NCBI GenBank assembly: GCA_017302135.1
Contig: JAFLDZ010000027.1
Location: forward strand, 1-49,930
Length of the DNA stretch: 49,930 nucleotides
Direction of reading: 5' to 3'
From: Lysobacterales bacterium
GTDB lineage: Bacteria > Pseudomonadota > Gammaproteobacteria > Xanthomonadales > Xanthomonadaceae
The notes beneath the pieces were generated by a model, which was not told where the DNA came from, made no database searches, and saw only the letters and a program-made list of their open reading frames with translations. Position numbers and translations under genes: made by a program. This document shows, in pieces, positions 42,251 through 49,930 of this stretch (the stretch's first letter is position 1; each line of letters starts with the position of its first letter).

Positions 42251-44504
42251 GCATGGACCAGCTGTCGATGTAGCCGGTATCGCCACCGATGTTGTCGTTG
42301 GCGCGCAGCTTCCACACGCCGTTGGCCACTTCGGAGCTGGCGTTGATGGTCACCGTCTTGATGATGTTGGTGCCGCTGCTGCGGTTGTGGATGTTGTAGA
42401 GCGATCCGTCCGGCGCGACCAGATCCACGCGCACATCGCTGGGGAAGGTGTGGATGATCCGCACCGCCACTTTCAGGGTCGCAGGCGCATTGCCGGTCAC
42501 GCCGCTGACGGTGATCGGACTGTCGATGGTGCTGTTGTCGTTGATCGCGTAGTCGGTGAGGTTCTGGAAGAACGCGCCGCCGGTGCCTGCGGTGACGGCC
42601 ACCGACTTGGTGACGGTGTGGGTCAGGCCACCGTTGTCGGTAGCGGCCAGCGATACGGAATACGTCCCGGCAGCGGCATAGGTGCGCGAAGGACTGGTGA
42701 GCGTCGAGGTGCTGCCGTCGCCGAAGGTCCACAGCCGCGAGGCGATGGCGCCGCCGGCATCGGTGGAGCTGTCGGTGAAGCTGGCGGTGAGTCCGCTGGT
42801 GATGAAGCTGAAGTTGGCGACCGGCGGGGTGTTGCTGGCGGAGACGGTGACGGATTTGGTGATCGTGGTGCCGAGTCCGCCGTTGTCGGTGACTTTCAGC
42901 GACACGGAATACGTGCCCGCCGCCGCATAGGTGCGGGAAGGATGGGTCAGCGTTGACGTGCTGCCATCGCCGAAGGTCCACAGCCGCGAGGCGATGGTGC
43001 CGTCGCTGTCGGTGGAGCTGTCGGTGAAGGTCGCGGTCAGACCGCTGGCCGTGAAGTCGAAATTCGGGATGGGCGCGGCATTGCCGCCACCGCCACCGAC
43101 CGCGATCACCGCTTTGTTCGCATCGGCGACGCCCGCGCCGCAGCCGCCGGTGCAGGTGCCGGCGAGCGCACGCGTATTGGCCTTCAGCGTCGACTCGATC
43201 TGTGCCGGCGTGAGCGTGGGATTGCGCGAGCGCATCAACGCCGCCAGGCCTGCGATGTGCGGCGCGGCCATCGACGTACCCTGCAGGCGCGCATGGTAGC
43301 CGCTGGTGCTGGGGTAGGGCGTGGTGGTGCCGAAATTCAGCGTCGACAGCACACCGTTCACCGCCGACGGGCTGGTTTCGCCGCCCGGCGCGGCGAGATC
43401 GATCAGCGTGCCGTAGTTGGAATACGCTGCACGATTGCCTTCGCGATCGAGCGCAGCCACGTTGATCACGTTGTTGCAGCTTCCGGGGCGATGGCCGCTG
43501 GCGTCGGCATTCGAGTTGCCCGCCGCGACCACGACCACCGTGCCGCGCGCGACCGCCGCATCGATCGCGGTCTGATAGGCCGCATCGCAGGGACCGGTGC
43601 CGCCGAGCGACATGTTGATCACCTTCGCAGGCGTGGCGTTCGCAGGCACGCCGGCGATCGTGCCGCCGGACGCCCAGACGATGCCGTCGACGATATCGGA
43701 CACCAGACCGCCGCAGCGGCCCATCACGCGCACCGGCTGTATGCGCGCATTGAATGCGACGCCGGCCACGCCCAGCGCGTTGTTGGTCACCGCGCCCACG
43801 GTGCCGGAGACATGGGTGCCGTGCCACGAGGAATTGCGCGCCGTCCACGTCGCGCTGCATTCGCCGGCGACTGTCCAGTCGCCTTCGTCCTGCGGGTTCG
43901 CATCGCGGCCGTTGCCGTCGCGGGCGCGCGCTGGATCGGTGATGAAGTCGTAGCCGGCGATGACGTTGCCGTTGAGATCCGGATGCGAGGTGACGCCGGT
44001 GTCGATCACCGCGACCACCACGCCGGTGCCGGTGGACAGATCCCACGCCGCCGGCAGATTCATGCCCGAAGCGCCGCCCTGGTAATGCCATTGATCGATA
44101 TAGCGGGGATCGTTGGGTACAAGGCTGGGATACATCACCGCATCGGGCTGCACGTATTCGACATCCGGATCGGCGGCGATGCGACGCATGAAATCCAGCG
44201 CTTCGGCGGACGACAGCGCGACGCCATCGACGCGCACCAGATCGGCGCCGATGCCGAGCCGGCGCGCGTGACGCACGCTGCGTCCGGTCTGCGTACCGAT
44301 GCGCGCGGCGCTGTCGGCGGCATTCGTCTGGCGGGCGAGCGTGGTGCCGGTGCGGTATTTGACGATGAACTGGTCGTGGCGCTGCTGTTGACCGAGCCCG
44401 GCGGTGTAGACATTGCCGGCGAAAGCGGCGGGAGCGAGCGCGGCCGACAGCAGCAGACAGGCCGTGGCCCATGCGCGTGGCGCGGAGTGGGTGCGGAGAC
44501 GCAT
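42243..44504 (-). CDS. Secreted subtilisin-like (S8) protease with PKD and P domains
   Basis: The 753-residue pre-pro-protease has a signal peptide (~1-29) and an N-terminal propeptide (~30-120). The S8 catalytic domain carries D168 (VIDTG), H228 (HGTHVSG) and S411 (GTSMAAPH). Two PKD domains (~480-640; each with LWTFGDGSTSTL) and a proprotein-convertase P domain (~650-753) follow. It should be secreted and digest extracellular protein, with PKD and P domains aiding substrate binding or folding. GGAG 8 nt before the ATG at 44504 fixes the start; 16 extra upstream residues lack a ribosome site. The last ~265 residues are nearly identical to those of the next protease. Confidence 0.95.
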   Translation of the reverse strand: MRLRTHSAPRAWATACLLLSAALAPAAFAGNVYTAGLGQQQRHDQFIVKYRTGTTLARQTNAADSAARIGTQTGRSVRHARRLGIGADLVRVDGVALSSAEALDFMRRIAADPDVEYVQPDAVMYPSLVPNDPRYIDQWHYQGGASGMNLPAAWDLSTGTGVVVAVIDTGVTSHPDLNGNVIAGYDFITDPARARDGNGRDANPQDEGDWTVAGECSATWTARNSSWHGTHVSGTVGAVTNNALGVAGVAFNARIQPVRVMGRCGGLVSDIVDGIVWASGGTIAGVPANATPAKVINMSLGGTGPCDAAYQTAIDAAVARGTVVVVAAGNSNADASGHRPGSCNNVINVAALDREGNRAAYSNYGTLIDLAAPGGETSPSAVNGVLSTLNFGTTTPYPSTSGYHARLQGTSMAAPHIAGLAALMRSRNPTLTPAQIESTLKANTRALAGTCTGGCGAGVADANKAVIAVGGGGGNAAPIPNFDFTASGLTATFTDSSTDSDGTIASRLWTFGDGSTSTLTHPSRTYAAAGTYSVSLKVTDNGGLGTTITKSVTVSASNTPPVANFSFITSGLTASFTDSSTDAGGAIASRLWTFGDGSTSTLTSPSRTYAAAGTYSVSLAATDNGGLTHTVTKSVAVTAGTGGAFFQNLTDYAINDNSTIDSPITVSGVTGNAPATLKVAVRIIHTFPSDVRVDLVAPDGSLYNIHNRSSGTNIIKTVTINASSEVANGVWKLRANDNIGGDTGYIDSWSMQF

Positions 44505-44547
44505 CGTGATTTCTCCATCGATGGAAGGAATGTGGTTGTTGATGTTT

Positions 44548-44633
44548 GTCATCCCCGCGAACGTCGGGGTCCAGCGTCTTTACTTTGTCGCAGAAGGCTA
44601 AAGCGACTGGATCCCCGCGTTCGCGGGGACGAC
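44548..44633. repeat. REP-like inverted repeats
   Basis: GTCATCCCCGCGAACGTCGG (44548-44567, continuing to CCAG at 44574) and its inverted partner, CTGGATCCCCGCGTTCGCGG (44607-44626, continuing to GAC at 44633), form an imperfect pair with a 32-bp centre. This ATCCCCGCGAAC unit is a common dispersed palindrome in proteobacterial genomes. It lies upstream of the subtilase. Confidence 0.75.
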
Positions 44634-44684
44634 GGAGCTGAAGGAACGGCCATTCTTTCCCTGCACGCGTTCCTTTCAGCTCCG
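44633..44684 (-). repeat. Hairpin 3' of the trypsin-like protease gene
   Basis: CGGAGCTGAAGGAACG (44633-44648) pairs with CGTTCCTTTCAGCTCCG (44668-44684), with one bulge and a 19-nt loop. It starts 20 nt after the protease stop codon on the minus strand. No T-run follows, so it may act as a 3' stability structure or a weak terminator between the two protease genes. Confidence 0.65.
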
Positions 44685-44703
44685 AATGCTCAAGACCGAA
44701 CGC

Positions 44704-46803
44704 TCAAAACTGCATGGACCAACTGTCGATGTAGCCGGTATCGCCGCCGATGTTGTCGTTGGCGCGCAGTTTCCACACGCCGTTGGCCACTTCGGAGCTG
44801 GCGTTGATGGTCATCGTCTTGATGATGTTGGTGCCGCTGCTGCGGTTGTGGATGTTGTAGAGCGAGCCGTCCGGCGCGACCAGATCCACGCGCACATCGC
44901 TGGGGAAGGTGTGGATGATCCGCACCGCCACTTTCAGGGTCGCAGGTGCATTGCCGGTCACGCCGGTGACGGTGATCGGACTGTCGATGGTGCTGTTGTC
45001 GTTGATCGCGTAGTCGGTGAGGTTCTGGAAGAACGCGCCGCCGGTGCCTGCGGTGACGGTCACCGACTTGGTGACGGTGTGGGTCAGACCGCCATTGTCG
45101 GTGACAGTCAGCGCGACCGAATACGTGCCGCCAGCGGCGTAGGTTTTGCCGGGATTGGCGAGCGTGGAAGTGCTCCCATCCCCGAAATTCCAGCTGCGCG
45201 AGGCGATGGCGCCGCCGGCATCGGTGGAGCTGTCGGTGAAGGTAGCGGTGAGTCCGCTGGTGGCGAAGCTGAAATTGGCGATCGGCGGAGTGTTGGTACT
45301 GGAGACGGTGACGGATTTGGTGATCGTGGTGCCGAGTCCGCCGTTGTCGGTGACTTTCAGCGACACGGAATACGTGCCCGCCGCCGCATAGGTGCGGGAA
45401 GGATGGGTCAGCGTTGACGTGCTGCCATCGCCGAAGGTCCACAGCCGCGAGGCGATGGTGCCGTCGCTGTCGGTGGAGCTGTCGGTGAAGGTCGCGGTCA
45501 AAGCGCTGGTGGCGACAGCGAAATTCGCGACCGGCGGAGAATTCGACGGCGCGCCGCCGTTGTCGCCGTTCGGCACCACGCCGCCGAAGAAGCTCGACAC
45601 CTGCGGCCAGATGTAGGCGAACTGCACGCCGCCGTTCAAACAGCTGCCGTAAGTCACGTGATGCAATGCCAGCACCTTGTTGCTGGTGCGCGAGATCACC
45701 GGAGAACCGGAAGAACCGCCTTCGGTGTCGCACTGGTAAGCGGTGTCGCTCAATGTGCCCCAGAGATTGTCGTGCAGCGGCACGTCGATGATGCAGCGCG
45801 CCCCGCCGACGTGATTGCTGACGACCGCAAGCTCCTTGAGCCTTGCGCCGGGATGCTGCGGGATGGCGATCTGCTCGTTCTGCAGCGGCGTGCGCACGTC
45901 CAGGCCCAGATAGCCGAACTGCGAAATCGAGGCGAAGTTGTTGACCGTGAACAGCGCGAAGTCGAGCGAGCCGTGGTTCTTCAGCAGACTGGCGCCGGTC
46001 ACTTTGACGGTCGGGCCGGAGGTGGTGCCGCCGCAGGTCGTGGACTGGTAGTTGAACCACACCTCCGCGGATGCCGCTTCGTCTGCGGTGCGGATGCAGT
46101 GCTGGTTGGTGAACATGTGGTTGCCGGGGCCGACGCGCCAAGCGGTGCAGTTGCTGCCGCGGGCCAAGACCAGCCGCGCCACCGGACGCGAACGGTCGTA
46201 GGCGGTCGGATCGGTGGCGGAATAGCAGACCGCCGAGCGCTTGTCGTTGACGCAGGTCGCGCGCGTGCCGACATCGCCCATCAGCGCTTCGGGCTGCACG
46301 GCATCCAGCATGTCTTCCGGATAGCCTTCCAGCATCCGGGTCACGCGCACCGCATGCGCGCGCGTCCACGGCTCCCGCGCAACGCCGACCAGGCGCACGA
46401 CCGCTGCCGGTCCGCTGATCGACATCGCCGAGAAACTGGTGGTGCCGTTCTGGCCCATTGCCCTGTCGACGGTGAAGCCGTCGCGCTCGCGGTTGCCGTA
46501 TCGATACACTTCGCGACGCAGCGGATCGGAGACTTCGATCGACATGCCCTTCGGCAGCTTGAAGTAATCGAAATGGATCTTGATGAAGGCGGCGTCGAGC
46601 GTGTCGATCCTGAACTGCCGCGCCGGCGACCTCGACAGATCGATGCTGTAGTTCGCGGGCCGCTGCTCGGCGACGCGCGCTTCCTGCGTGGCTGCGGCGA
46701 CGGTATCGGCGGCGTTGGCCGTGGTGGCGGAAAAACAGTGCAGCACACCGCAGAGCGCGGCGGATACGACCGTGGCGCGGCCTCGAGGCTTGCGAAGCGA
46801 CAT
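44704..46803 (-). CDS. Secreted lysyl-endopeptidase-like trypsin-fold protease with PKD and P domains
   Basis: The 699-residue protein has a signal peptide (~1-31), a pro-region and a trypsin-like domain with H235 (TNQHC), D281 (SLDFALF) and S365 (GGSSGSPV). This GGSSGSP form and the several cysteines are typical of lysyl endopeptidases rather than digestive trypsins (GDSGGP). Two PKD domains and a P domain end the protein and are almost the same as in the subtilase downstream. The ATG at 46803 has AAGGAG at a good distance; an upstream frame would add 80 low-complexity residues. It is probably expressed with, or just before, the subtilase gene. Confidence 0.93.
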   Translation of the reverse strand: MSLRKPRGRATVVSAALCGVLHCFSATTANAADTVAAATQEARVAEQRPANYSIDLSRSPARQFRIDTLDAAFIKIHFDYFKLPKGMSIEVSDPLRREVYRYGNRERDGFTVDRAMGQNGTTSFSAMSISGPAAVVRLVGVAREPWTRAHAVRVTRMLEGYPEDMLDAVQPEALMGDVGTRATCVNDKRSAVCYSATDPTAYDRSRPVARLVLARGSNCTAWRVGPGNHMFTNQHCIRTADEAASAEVWFNYQSTTCGGTTSGPTVKVTGASLLKNHGSLDFALFTVNNFASISQFGYLGLDVRTPLQNEQIAIPQHPGARLKELAVVSNHVGGARCIIDVPLHDNLWGTLSDTAYQCDTEGGSSGSPVISRTSNKVLALHHVTYGSCLNGGVQFAYIWPQVSSFFGGVVPNGDNGGAPSNSPPVANFAVATSALTATFTDSSTDSDGTIASRLWTFGDGSTSTLTHPSRTYAAAGTYSVSLKVTDNGGLGTTITKSVTVSSTNTPPIANFSFATSGLTATFTDSSTDAGGAIASRSWNFGDGSTSTLANPGKTYAAGGTYSVALTVTDNGGLTHTVTKSVTVTAGTGGAFFQNLTDYAINDNSTIDSPITVTGVTGNAPATLKVAVRIIHTFPSDVRVDLVAPDGSLYNIHNRSSGTNIIKTMTINASSEVANGVWKLRANDNIGGDTGYIDSWSMQF

Positions 46804-47283
46804 ATCGACTCCTTGAATTGGATTTCCAGATGGACCAGCGGCCCGTGCGCAGACACGGGCGCGAGCGTTTCGTATTCGACAGCGAACAGCACCGCCCGCG
46901 CCTCGCGCGTCGGTTCCCGCATCCCTGTCGCCTGCAGCCTTCCCCTCGGGTGTGCAGGCGAATCGAATGATCGACAAGCGGGTTGCGGGCCGCCGATGGC
47001 AACAACGATATCGGTGGAACGACACGTTGCGCGCGGTTTCCATGGTGCGTCAACCGCGCAGATGGATTCAGGTGGAGATGTCCGTTCCAGAAAGACACGC
47101 GTGCAGTCGGCGCTGTTGAATATCTGCGCACACGGGTCGAGGCTGAATCAACATTGCGATGACACCGTACGAATCATGCGTTCATCGCACGGGGGTCATC
47201 TCACGCATCGCCCGATGTCGTTTCGACAGGCGGATGCTGCGTTGCACAAGCGCTTGTCCGCGTCCTTGTGCTTCTTCACTGCG
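46804..47283. other. Spacer upstream of the trypsin-like protease
   Basis: This 480-bp stretch lies between rlmF and the protease gene, both on the minus strand. No credible coding region, strong hairpin or T-tract was found. It should contain the protease promoter, but no clear boxes were recognised. Confidence 0.5.
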
Positions 47284-48282
47284 CTACAGCGACTGTCGTG
47301 CGTCGCGCCAGCGCAGCATGCGCCACGCATCGCGCTGCGTGTCATCGAGAAACGTCCAGGCGACGAAGCGGCTCTGTTTCTGGCCCTGCGCCATGCGCAC
47401 TTCGCGGATGTCCTGCGCACCGCCCTGCTGCAGCTGTTTGCGGACATCGGCGAGGTGTTCGGATTTCGCGATCAGGGTGCTGAACCAGCAGACGCGGCTC
47501 GCGATCTGTGCGCTTTCCCTGATCATCCGGCGCACGAATGCGGCTTCGCCGCCGGGGCACCACAGTTCGGTGGACTGTCCGCCGAAGTTCAGCCGTGCAT
47601 CCGTGCGCAACGTCTGCGGTTTACCGAGATTGCGCCATTTGCGCTCGCTGCCGCGCGCGGCGTCTTCGGCGGATGCATGGAACGGTGGGTTGCACAGCGT
47701 GAGGTCGAAGACCTCGTCGTCGCGCAGAAGCCCGGCGAAGATCCGCTGCGGGTCGGGCTGATGACGCAGTTCGATCGCCTTGCGCAGACCGTTCGCATCC
47801 ACGATTTCCTGCGCCGCGCGCAGTGCGGTGGAGTCGATATCCGTACCGACGAAACGCCAGCCGTATTCGCGATGGCCCAGCAGCGGATAGATCAGGTTCG
47901 CACCGGTGCCGATATCGAGTGCGCGGATCGATCCGCCGTGTGGAATGAGGCCTGCATTCGAGGTCGCCAGCAGATCGGCGAGCCCGTGCAGATAATCGGC
48001 GCGGCCGGGAATCGGCGGGCACAGATAACCGTCGGGCAGATCCCAGTGCGCGATCCCGTACTGCGATTTCAGCAGCGCACGGTTCAAGGCGCGCACCGCA
48101 GCGGGATCGCTGAAGTCGATGCTCGTTTCGCAGCCCGGCGAAGCCTTGACGAATGCCGACAGCGCGGGCGATGCGGCGGTCAATGCCGCGAAGTCGTAGC
48201 GTCCACGGTGGCGGTTGCGCGGATGCAGTCCAGCCGCTGGGGTGCGGGCGGGCGATGCGGAGGGTCTGGATGGGCGCGACAT
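47284..48282 (-). CDS. rlmF: 23S rRNA (adenine-1618-N6)-methyltransferase
   Basis: The 332-residue enzyme methylates A1618 of 23S rRNA with SAM. Landmarks are the SAM-binding motif ALDIGTGANLIYPLLG, the acidic loop VGTDID, and the adenine-N6 catalytic motif NPPF in LCNPPFHAS. The N-terminus is basic and Pro/Ser-rich up to HPRNRHRGRYDF, as in other RlmF proteins. The length is close to the family norm (~310). The ATG at 48282 is used; longer in-frame versions overlap the lipoprotein gene upstream. Confidence 0.93.
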   Translation of the reverse strand: MSRPSRPSASPARTPAAGLHPRNRHRGRYDFAALTAASPALSAFVKASPGCETSIDFSDPAAVRALNRALLKSQYGIAHWDLPDGYLCPPIPGRADYLHGLADLLATSNAGLIPHGGSIRALDIGTGANLIYPLLGHREYGWRFVGTDIDSTALRAAQEIVDANGLRKAIELRHQPDPQRIFAGLLRDDEVFDLTLCNPPFHASAEDAARGSERKWRNLGKPQTLRTDARLNFGGQSTELWCPGGEAAFVRRMIRESAQIASRVCWFSTLIAKSEHLADVRKQLQQGGAQDIREVRMAQGQKQSRFVAWTFLDDTQRDAWRMLRWRDARQSL

Positions 48283-48329
48283 CCGCCGATTGTCGCGTGA
48301 ATCGCCCGCTGGGCGCAGCAAGACGATGC

Positions 48330-48920
48330 TCAGGGCGTGTCTTCGGGCACCACCGCGTCGTACAGCGCCTCGTCGCTTTCGGCGCCGTAGTCCGCGCGCG
48401 CCATGTCGAGCTCGGCCCGGCCCTGTCCGCTGTCGAATATCCCTTCTGTGAAGGTGTCGACGTCGCCGAAATAGCCGGCGGCCTTGAGGAAGTGGAACAG
48501 CCGCTCGTCGCGCGACCACGCATCCGAGGCTTGCACGACATCGATCCGCAGCGTCTGGCCGGGATACACCAGCCAAAGATCGTCGGGCGTCTCGCAGTAC
48601 GCCCGGGTCGCGCGTCGCTGCTGCCGGGCGCTCATCGCCACGCGGCCCTCCGCATCGGTCATGCCGCGCGCCAACACCTTGCCCGGGCCGTACACCGCCA
48701 GGCCCTCCGGCGCATCGCCACGGAAGATCATCCACGGCGTGAACGACAGCGGGAAACCCGACGGGCCCGGCATGTCCGCCAGCACGAAATCGAACGACTG
48801 CGGGCAGATGCGACCGTCGGCCGTGTGCCGCACAGGCGGATCCCCGCGCGTCGCGCAGGCGGTCGACCCGAGCGCAAGCAGGAGCAGACAAGCGATGCGC
48901 GGCGCGAATGCGTGGGTCAT
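48330..48920 (-). CDS. Hypothetical lipoprotein, 196 aa
   Basis: The start at 48920 gives a lipoprotein signal (MTHAFAPRIACLLLLALGSTAC, lipobox STAC, Cys ~22). The mature part contains PWMIFRGDAPEGLAVYGPGKVLARGMTD and a domain reading like a beta-rich module with transthyretin- or Ig-like turns (GMTDAEGRVAMS). No family is recognised. It lies just upstream of rlmF on the same strand with a 47-bp gap, so co-transcription is possible. Confidence 0.7.
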   Translation of the reverse strand: MTHAFAPRIACLLLLALGSTACATRGDPPVRHTADGRICPQSFDFVLADMPGPSGFPLSFTPWMIFRGDAPEGLAVYGPGKVLARGMTDAEGRVAMSARQQRRATRAYCETPDDLWLVYPGQTLRIDVVQASDAWSRDERLFHFLKAAGYFGDVDTFTEGIFDSGQGRAELDMARADYGAESDEALYDAVVPEDTP

Positions 48921-49127
48921 GCGCCGAGGATAAGTCCAATCGCGGCAAGAGGCTGTTGGCTGGCTGTGAGAACCGTGCTCGCTCAGGCTTCGGATTCGAT
49001 CGCAGGCACAGTCGAATTGAGTACTGATCCACAGAAAACCGCTGCGATTCCGTGACACAGGCCACGATCTGCCTATTCACCGGCTTTGGCCTTATCCTGA
49101 TGCCTTCGAGTGGAACGGAGTGAAGAC

Positions 49128-49930
49128 ATGCGTTTATCCCTTGTATGCGCGGGAATCGCCATCGCAATGTTCGCTGCGGCCTGCGACAAGAAAGAAAAAG
49201 TGGCTGCGCCGTTGCTGCCCGTGCCGGTATGCAAAGCCGCCCAGGAGTACGACCCCGTCGCTTTCGAGCGCATGGTGCGCGCCATGGACCGCTCGGGGGA
49301 CCTCGTCGTGGTGGTCGAACGCTTCCAGAAGCATCGCAAGGTGGTCGAAGCGCAGTTGGCCGAGCGCGATCCCGCGTTGCTGCCGCGCTTGAAGCCGGTG
49401 CTGGACGAGCAGTTCTCCGATGCGCGTTTGCGCGACCGGGCCGCCTGCGTGTTCGTGGAATTGTCGGGCGAGACCGAAGGCGTGAAGATGCTGGATGCGT
49501 GGTCGCGCTCGCCGGGAATGCAGGCGATCAACCGCGCGATCTGGACGCGAACGCCGGTGCGGTCCGAAGAGCCCGACATCCAAATGACCCCACAGCGCCA
49601 GGCGATCCTGCATGAGCTGGCCGTTGCGATGGCGCTGCAGCAGGTCGAAGTGAACAACAGCAAAGTCGATCGAGGCGGCATCCCCGCGCTGGTCTCGATT
49701 TTTGCTCCAGCCCCGCCGCCACCGCCGCCGATGCCGATGCCCACGCCCGATGCAGTGCCGGCGACGGACATCGCACCGGGGGCAGCGCCGGCTGCGGGCA
49801 CATCACCGCCGTCCACTGCGACGCCAGTGGCGAGTACCGTCCCGGTGCCGACCGCGACGCCCCCCGCAGCGGGCACCCCGCCGCCGAGCGCAATGCCCGT
49901 GGCGAACGCGCCCCTGCCGCAGCCGACCGC
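49128..49930 (+). CDS. Lipoprotein with Pro-rich C-terminal region, partial
   Basis: The ATG at 49128 follows GGAG 7 nt upstream and gives a lipoprotein signal (MRLSLVCAGIAIAMFAAAC, Cys ~19). Residues ~35-190 look helical, with a cysteine pair (VCKAAQ, AACVF) and a pattern like DUF2059-type helical bundles (AVAMALQQVEVNNSKVD). From ~200 on it is low-complexity Pro/Ala/Thr (PAPPPPPPMPMPTP). The frame is still open at 49930, so the 3' end is outside the window. Function is unknown. Confidence 0.75.
   Translation, partial: MRLSLVCAGIAIAMFAAACDKKEKVAAPLLPVPVCKAAQEYDPVAFERMVRAMDRSGDLVVVVERFQKHRKVVEAQLAERDPALLPRLKPVLDEQFSDARLRDRAACVFVELSGETEGVKMLDAWSRSPGMQAINRAIWTRTPVRSEEPDIQMTPQRQAILHELAVAMALQQVEVNNSKVDRGGIPALVSIFAPAPPPPPPMPMPTPDAVPATDIAPGAAPAAGTSPPSTATPVASTVPVPTATPPAAGTPPPSAMPVANAPLPQPT

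Noticed and set aside
46804..47043. An 80-residue N-terminal extension of the trypsin-like protease
   Set aside because: The added sequence is Arg/Cys-rich and would hide the signal peptide. A good AAGGAG site precedes the ATG at 46803.
45658..48300. An 880-residue open frame opposite the trypsin-like protease and rlmF
   Set aside because: It crosses two well-supported genes and a spacer in antisense and has no domain.
1..49930. tRNA, rRNA, CRISPR array, prophage or integrative element
   Set aside because: No tRNA-like cloverleaf, rRNA sequence, regularly spaced repeat, integrase, transposase or phage structural gene was seen. The XRE gene alone is not enough to call a prophage.

Overview
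This window is GC-rich DNA from a gammaproteobacterium. It most likely belongs to the Lysobacteraceae/Xanthomonadaceae (Lysobacter, Luteimonas or a relative). The placement is inferred from the codon usage, from the dsbD-tlpA-...-aroQ-accB-accC and mreB-mreC-mreD-mrdA-rodA blocks, from the many secreted proteases and lipoproteins, and from an effector ending in a Xanthomonas-type XVIPCD-like domain. No phage, insertion sequence, CRISPR array, tRNA or rRNA was seen. The window starts inside a YgjP-like metallopeptidase gene and ends inside a lipoprotein gene.

Layout. 1-7.4 kb: end of a metallopeptidase gene, a spacer of short repeats, a 1177-residue periplasmic beta-propeller sensor fused to a diguanylate cyclase, a perfect 34-bp inverted repeat pair, a membrane-anchored double AAA+ ATPase and a small unknown protein. 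7.5-14 kb (minus strand): dsbD, a TlpA-like thioredoxin, a roadblock/LC7 protein, aroQ, accB and accC, covering disulfide reduction, shikimate synthesis and fatty-acid synthesis. 14-16.5 kb: an XRE regulator facing a spacer with operator-like palindromes and a candidate small RNA, a MAPEG protein and a PfkB-family kinase. 16.8-22.6 kb (plus strand): the cell-shape operon mreB-mreC-mreD-mrdA-rodA, with ATGA overlaps at mreC/mreD and mrdA/rodA and two strong hairpins between mreB and mreC. 22.6-31 kb: two short-chain dehydrogenases, a radical SAM/TIGR03915-like pair, a lipoprotein-type methyltransferase, an NTF2-like protein, a MOSC protein, a polysaccharide deacetylase and a lipoprotein. 31-38 kb (minus strand): an ABC exporter pair, a large lipoprotein pullulanase and a small membrane protein. 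38-42 kb: an ankyrin-repeat lipoprotein divergent from a lipase-type effector with a C-terminal XVIPCD-like domain, then kptA. 42.2-46.8 kb: two secreted serine proteases (a subtilase and a lysyl-endopeptidase-like trypsin fold) sharing an almost identical PKD-PKD-P-domain C-terminus. 47-49.9 kb: rlmF and two lipoproteins.

The most interesting unit is the effector/lipoprotein pair at 38.1-41.6 kb. It looks like an interbacterial toxin of the bacteria-killing type IV secretion system (X-T4SS) with a candidate periplasmic immunity protein. Other points worth attention are the copied protease C-terminus, the candidate sRNA and operators at 14.6-15.0 kb, the tandem DsbD alpha domains, and the interspersed palindromic repeats near 0.2-0.6, 4.2-4.4 and 44.5-44.7 kb.

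All calls come from reading the sequence and translations. No database search was run, so family names rest on recognised motifs and architecture.
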